NCBI GenBank assembly: GCA_023446675.1
Contig: JAEXPO010000286.1
Span: 1-6,655, forward strand
Direction of reading: 5' to 3'
DNA: 6,655 bases
DNA from: Bacillota bacterium
GTDB lineage: Bacteria; Bacillota; Clostridia; DSM-8532
Numbering within the stretch: the stretch's first letter is position 1; every line of letters begins with the position of its first letter. The translations under genes were made by a program, and so were the position numbers. Shown here in pieces: positions 4,958 through 6,655 of the stretch. Below the pieces are notes generated by a model. It worked only from the letters and a program-made list of their open reading frames with translations. It had not been told where the DNA came from and did not search any database.

Positions 4958-6165
4958 TGCTCCAGGTCCTCAATCAGATCCTCTGCATCCTCAATGCCCA
5001 CGGAAAGTCGAAGCAGCCTGTCGTTGACGCCCAACCGGTCCCGTATTTCCTGTGGTATGGCGCCGTGAGTCTGCACCATGGGATAGGTTATGAGGCTTTC
5101 CACTCCTCCAAGGCTTTCGGCAAATAAAATAACCTTAACCCTTTCGAGGATTTGAGCCACATGGGATGCATCCTCGGCCTCAAAGGAAATCATGGCGCCG
5201 AAACCGGCGGCCTGCTTCTTTGATACGGCATAGCCTTCATGATCCGGAAGGCCGGGATAATAAACCCGCTTTACTTTGGGATGAGCCTTTAAATATTGGG
5301 CGATTTTAAGGGCATTTTGCTGCTGCTTGTCCATTCGGACAGCCAGGGTTTTTATGCCCCTCAAAAGAAGCCAGCTGTCAAAGGGCGCAAGCACGGCTCC
5401 CTCGGATTTTTGGATTAGCTTGAGCTGCTCGGCCAGGCTGTCGCTGTTTACTACTAAAAATCCGGCCAGAGTGTCGTTATGCCCGCCCAAATATTTTGTT
5501 CCGCTATGAACAACCACATCCGCCCCCAGCTCCAGAGGCCTTTGATAATAGGGTGTGAGAAAGGTATTATCCACAAGGGTAAACGCCCCCCGGGCTTTAG
5601 CCAGCTCAGCGATTTTACGGATATCCGTAACCTTCATGGTGGGATTGGTAGGTGTTTCTATGAAAACCCCTGCCGTGTTTGAGGTAAAGGCTTTTTCCAC
5701 TTCCTCCGTACGGCTTGTGTCCACGTAAGTGAAGGAAAGACCATATTTGCGGTACACTTCTTCAAACAGGCGATAGGTTCCACCGTATAAATCATCGGAT
5801 ACAATGAGATGCGCCCCCGGATTTAAAACCTTTATAAAGGAAGATATGGCTGCCATTCCGCATGAAAAGGCAAAGCCGTACCGGCCGCTTTCCAGCCCTG
5901 CAACCGTGTTCTCCAGCTCCTCCCGCGTGGGATTTTGAAGCCTGGAGTAATCATATCCCGTTGATTGATAAAGGCCGGGATGCCTGAAAGTCGCCGATTG
6001 ATAAATGGGAAAGCTTATGGCTCCCGTGGTGGGATCCACCCCCTTGGCCCCATGAACCGCACGGGTTTCCCATTTTAGTTTTTCCTTGCCCTCAATAGTC
6101 ACATCCCCATGATTGTCATCGCTCTCCTTCTGGTTTTCCTGTGTGTGTGCTTCTTCCTTTTTCAT
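4942..6165 (-). CDS. Cystathionine gamma-synthase/gamma-lyase family PLP enzyme (MetI/MccB-like)
   Basis: Fold-type I PLP trans-sulfuration enzyme of the Cys/Met metabolism family. It shows YDYSRLQNPTR (71-81), SCGMAA (101-106), DLYGGTYRLFE (125-135), ETPTNP (170-175), DNTFLTPYYQRPLELGADVV (199-218), PLP lysine Lys224 in HSGTKYLGGHND, FDSWLLLRGIKTL (262-274), and the substrate-carboxylate region SLGGVESLITYP (351-362) with LLRLSVGIE (384-392). The GHND and FAESLGGVESLITYP stretches recall Bacillus MetI (cystathionine gamma-synthase). KRVYYPGL and QAAGFGAMISF recall MccB (gamma-lyase), so the reaction direction is not settled by sequence. At 407 residues it is longer than usual, because about 31 mostly hydrophilic residues precede the conserved KWETRAVHG. 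The start has only a weak AGAGTGG site. It follows ridA by 33 bp in the same reading frame and very likely shares its transcript. Confidence 0.9.
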   Translation of the reverse strand: MKKEEAHTQENQKESDDNHGDVTIEGKEKLKWETRAVHGAKGVDPTTGAISFPIYQSATFRHPGLYQSTGYDYSRLQNPTREELENTVAGLESGRYGFAFSCGMAAISSFIKVLNPGAHLIVSDDLYGGTYRLFEEVYRKYGLSFTYVDTSRTEEVEKAFTSNTAGVFIETPTNPTMKVTDIRKIAELAKARGAFTLVDNTFLTPYYQRPLELGADVVVHSGTKYLGGHNDTLAGFLVVNSDSLAEQLKLIQKSEGAVLAPFDSWLLLRGIKTLAVRMDKQQQNALKIAQYLKAHPKVKRVYYPGLPDHEGYAVSKKQAAGFGAMISFEAEDASHVAQILERVKVILFAESLGGVESLITYPMVQTHGAIPQEIRDRLGVNDRLLRLSVGIEDAEDLIEDLEQAISG

Positions 6166-6198
6166 AATGCCGCCACTCTTTTCGCTGCCGTATTTCTC

Positions 6199-6579
6199 TT
6201 ATCCCTTAAAGGCCACGGCTTCAATTTCCACCAGCACATCCTTGGGAAGCCTCGCCACCTCAACACAGGAGCGGGCAGGATGAGCATCGGTGAAAAATTC
6301 GCCGTAAACCTTGTTTATACGTGCAAAATCATTCATATCCTTAATAAAGACCGTGGTTTTTACAACCTGGCTCAATTCGGCGCCGTAAGCCTCAAGCACG
6401 GCTTTAAGGTTTAATAATGCCTGACGGGTTTGATCCTCCACATCCGTTGAATCCAGAAGTCCCGTGGCCGGATTCAGAGGGATTTGTCCCGATGTAAATA
6501 AATAGCCGTTAATCGCTACGGCCTGGGAATAGGGACCGATGGCCGCAGGTGCTTTGTCCGTTTGAATAATCTGCTTCAT
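6199..6579 (-). CDS. ridA: RidA family reactive enamine/imine deaminase
   Basis: Small soluble enzyme, trimeric in characterised members, that hydrolyses 2-aminoacrylate/2-iminopropanoate and 2-iminobutanoate to keto acids and ammonia, protecting PLP enzymes from damage. The 126 residues match the family length. They show the N-terminal KAPAAIGPYSQA (9-20) with Tyr17, FTSGQIPLNP (28-37), and the C-terminal signature PARSCVEVARLPKD (101-114) with the substrate-binding Arg103, then VEIEAVAF (117-124) with Glu120. These residues place it in the catalytically active RidA subgroup. A strong AAAGGAGG (6597-6590) precedes the ATG, which overlaps the stop codon of the upstream gene as ATGA, indicating translational coupling. 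The following gene encodes a PLP enzyme of the kind that can release RidA substrates. Confidence 0.96.
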   Translation of the reverse strand: MKQIIQTDKAPAAIGPYSQAVAINGYLFTSGQIPLNPATGLLDSTDVEDQTRQALLNLKAVLEAYGAELSQVVKTTVFIKDMNDFARINKVYGEFFTDAHPARSCVEVARLPKDVLVEIEAVAFKG

Positions 6580-6655
6580 GAAAGCTTTTCCTCCTTTAGT
6601 GCCGCTACATTTATTACTTCATTCATGCTTCCGGTTCTATAACCCTTTAAATCCA
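6576..6655 (-). CDS. 3' end of an unidentified gene upstream of ridA (partial)
   Basis: On the - strand a frame is open from the right edge of the window to a TGA at 6578-6576 and encodes 25 residues, beginning DLKGYRTGSMNEV and ending LKEEKLS. Its stop overlaps the ridA start as ATGA, the usual arrangement for tightly coupled operon genes, and the ridA ribosome binding site lies inside it. The 25 residues are not enough for me to name a family. An internal ATG (the Met of GSMNEV) exists, but no good ribosome binding site precedes it, so this is more likely a C-terminus than a complete small peptide. Confidence 0.6.
   Translation of the reverse strand, partial: DLKGYRTGSMNEVINVAALKEEKLS

Overview
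The window looks like chromosomal DNA from a low-to-mid G+C Firmicute, most likely a member of the Clostridia. The evidence is strong AGGAGG-type ribosome binding sites, T-tailed stem-loop terminators, and a MurD whose C-terminal motif reads NDSIGSSPSRT, the form I associate with clostridial MurDs, instead of the textbook NDSKATN. No mobile element, CRISPR array, rRNA or tRNA is visible. Six complete genes and the tail of a seventh account for most of the sequence.

Left end (1-1470): murD, the peptidoglycan D-glutamate ligase, reads rightward. It converges with the next gene across a 7-bp gap, and one hairpin spans both stop codons.

Middle (1457-3681): three small-molecule or DNA-protection genes lie together. 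A GyrI-like small-molecule-binding protein and a one-domain O6-alkylguanine-DNA alkyltransferase (MGMT family, catalytic Cys present) both read leftward. A 10-TM drug/metabolite efflux transporter is divergent from them. Hydrolysis or sequestration, repair and export of a DNA-reactive compound would be a coherent theme. This grouping is the best candidate for an undescribed functional module, but the link is inferred from adjacency only.

Right part (3699-6655): leftward sulfur amino-acid genes. An unidentified upstream gene, present only as its last 25 codons, overlaps ridA by ATGA. ridA (enamine/imine deaminase) is followed after 33 bp by a cystathionine gamma-synthase/lyase-type PLP enzyme, which ends in its own terminator. 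cysK (cysteine synthase) then has its own near-consensus promoter, with a LysR-type dyad upstream. cysK and the transporter converge on a symmetric bidirectional terminator. RidA removes the reactive 2-aminoacrylate and 2-aminocrotonate-type intermediates that PLP enzymes of this kind can release, so the cluster makes metabolic sense as cysteine/methionine metabolism with its own damage control.
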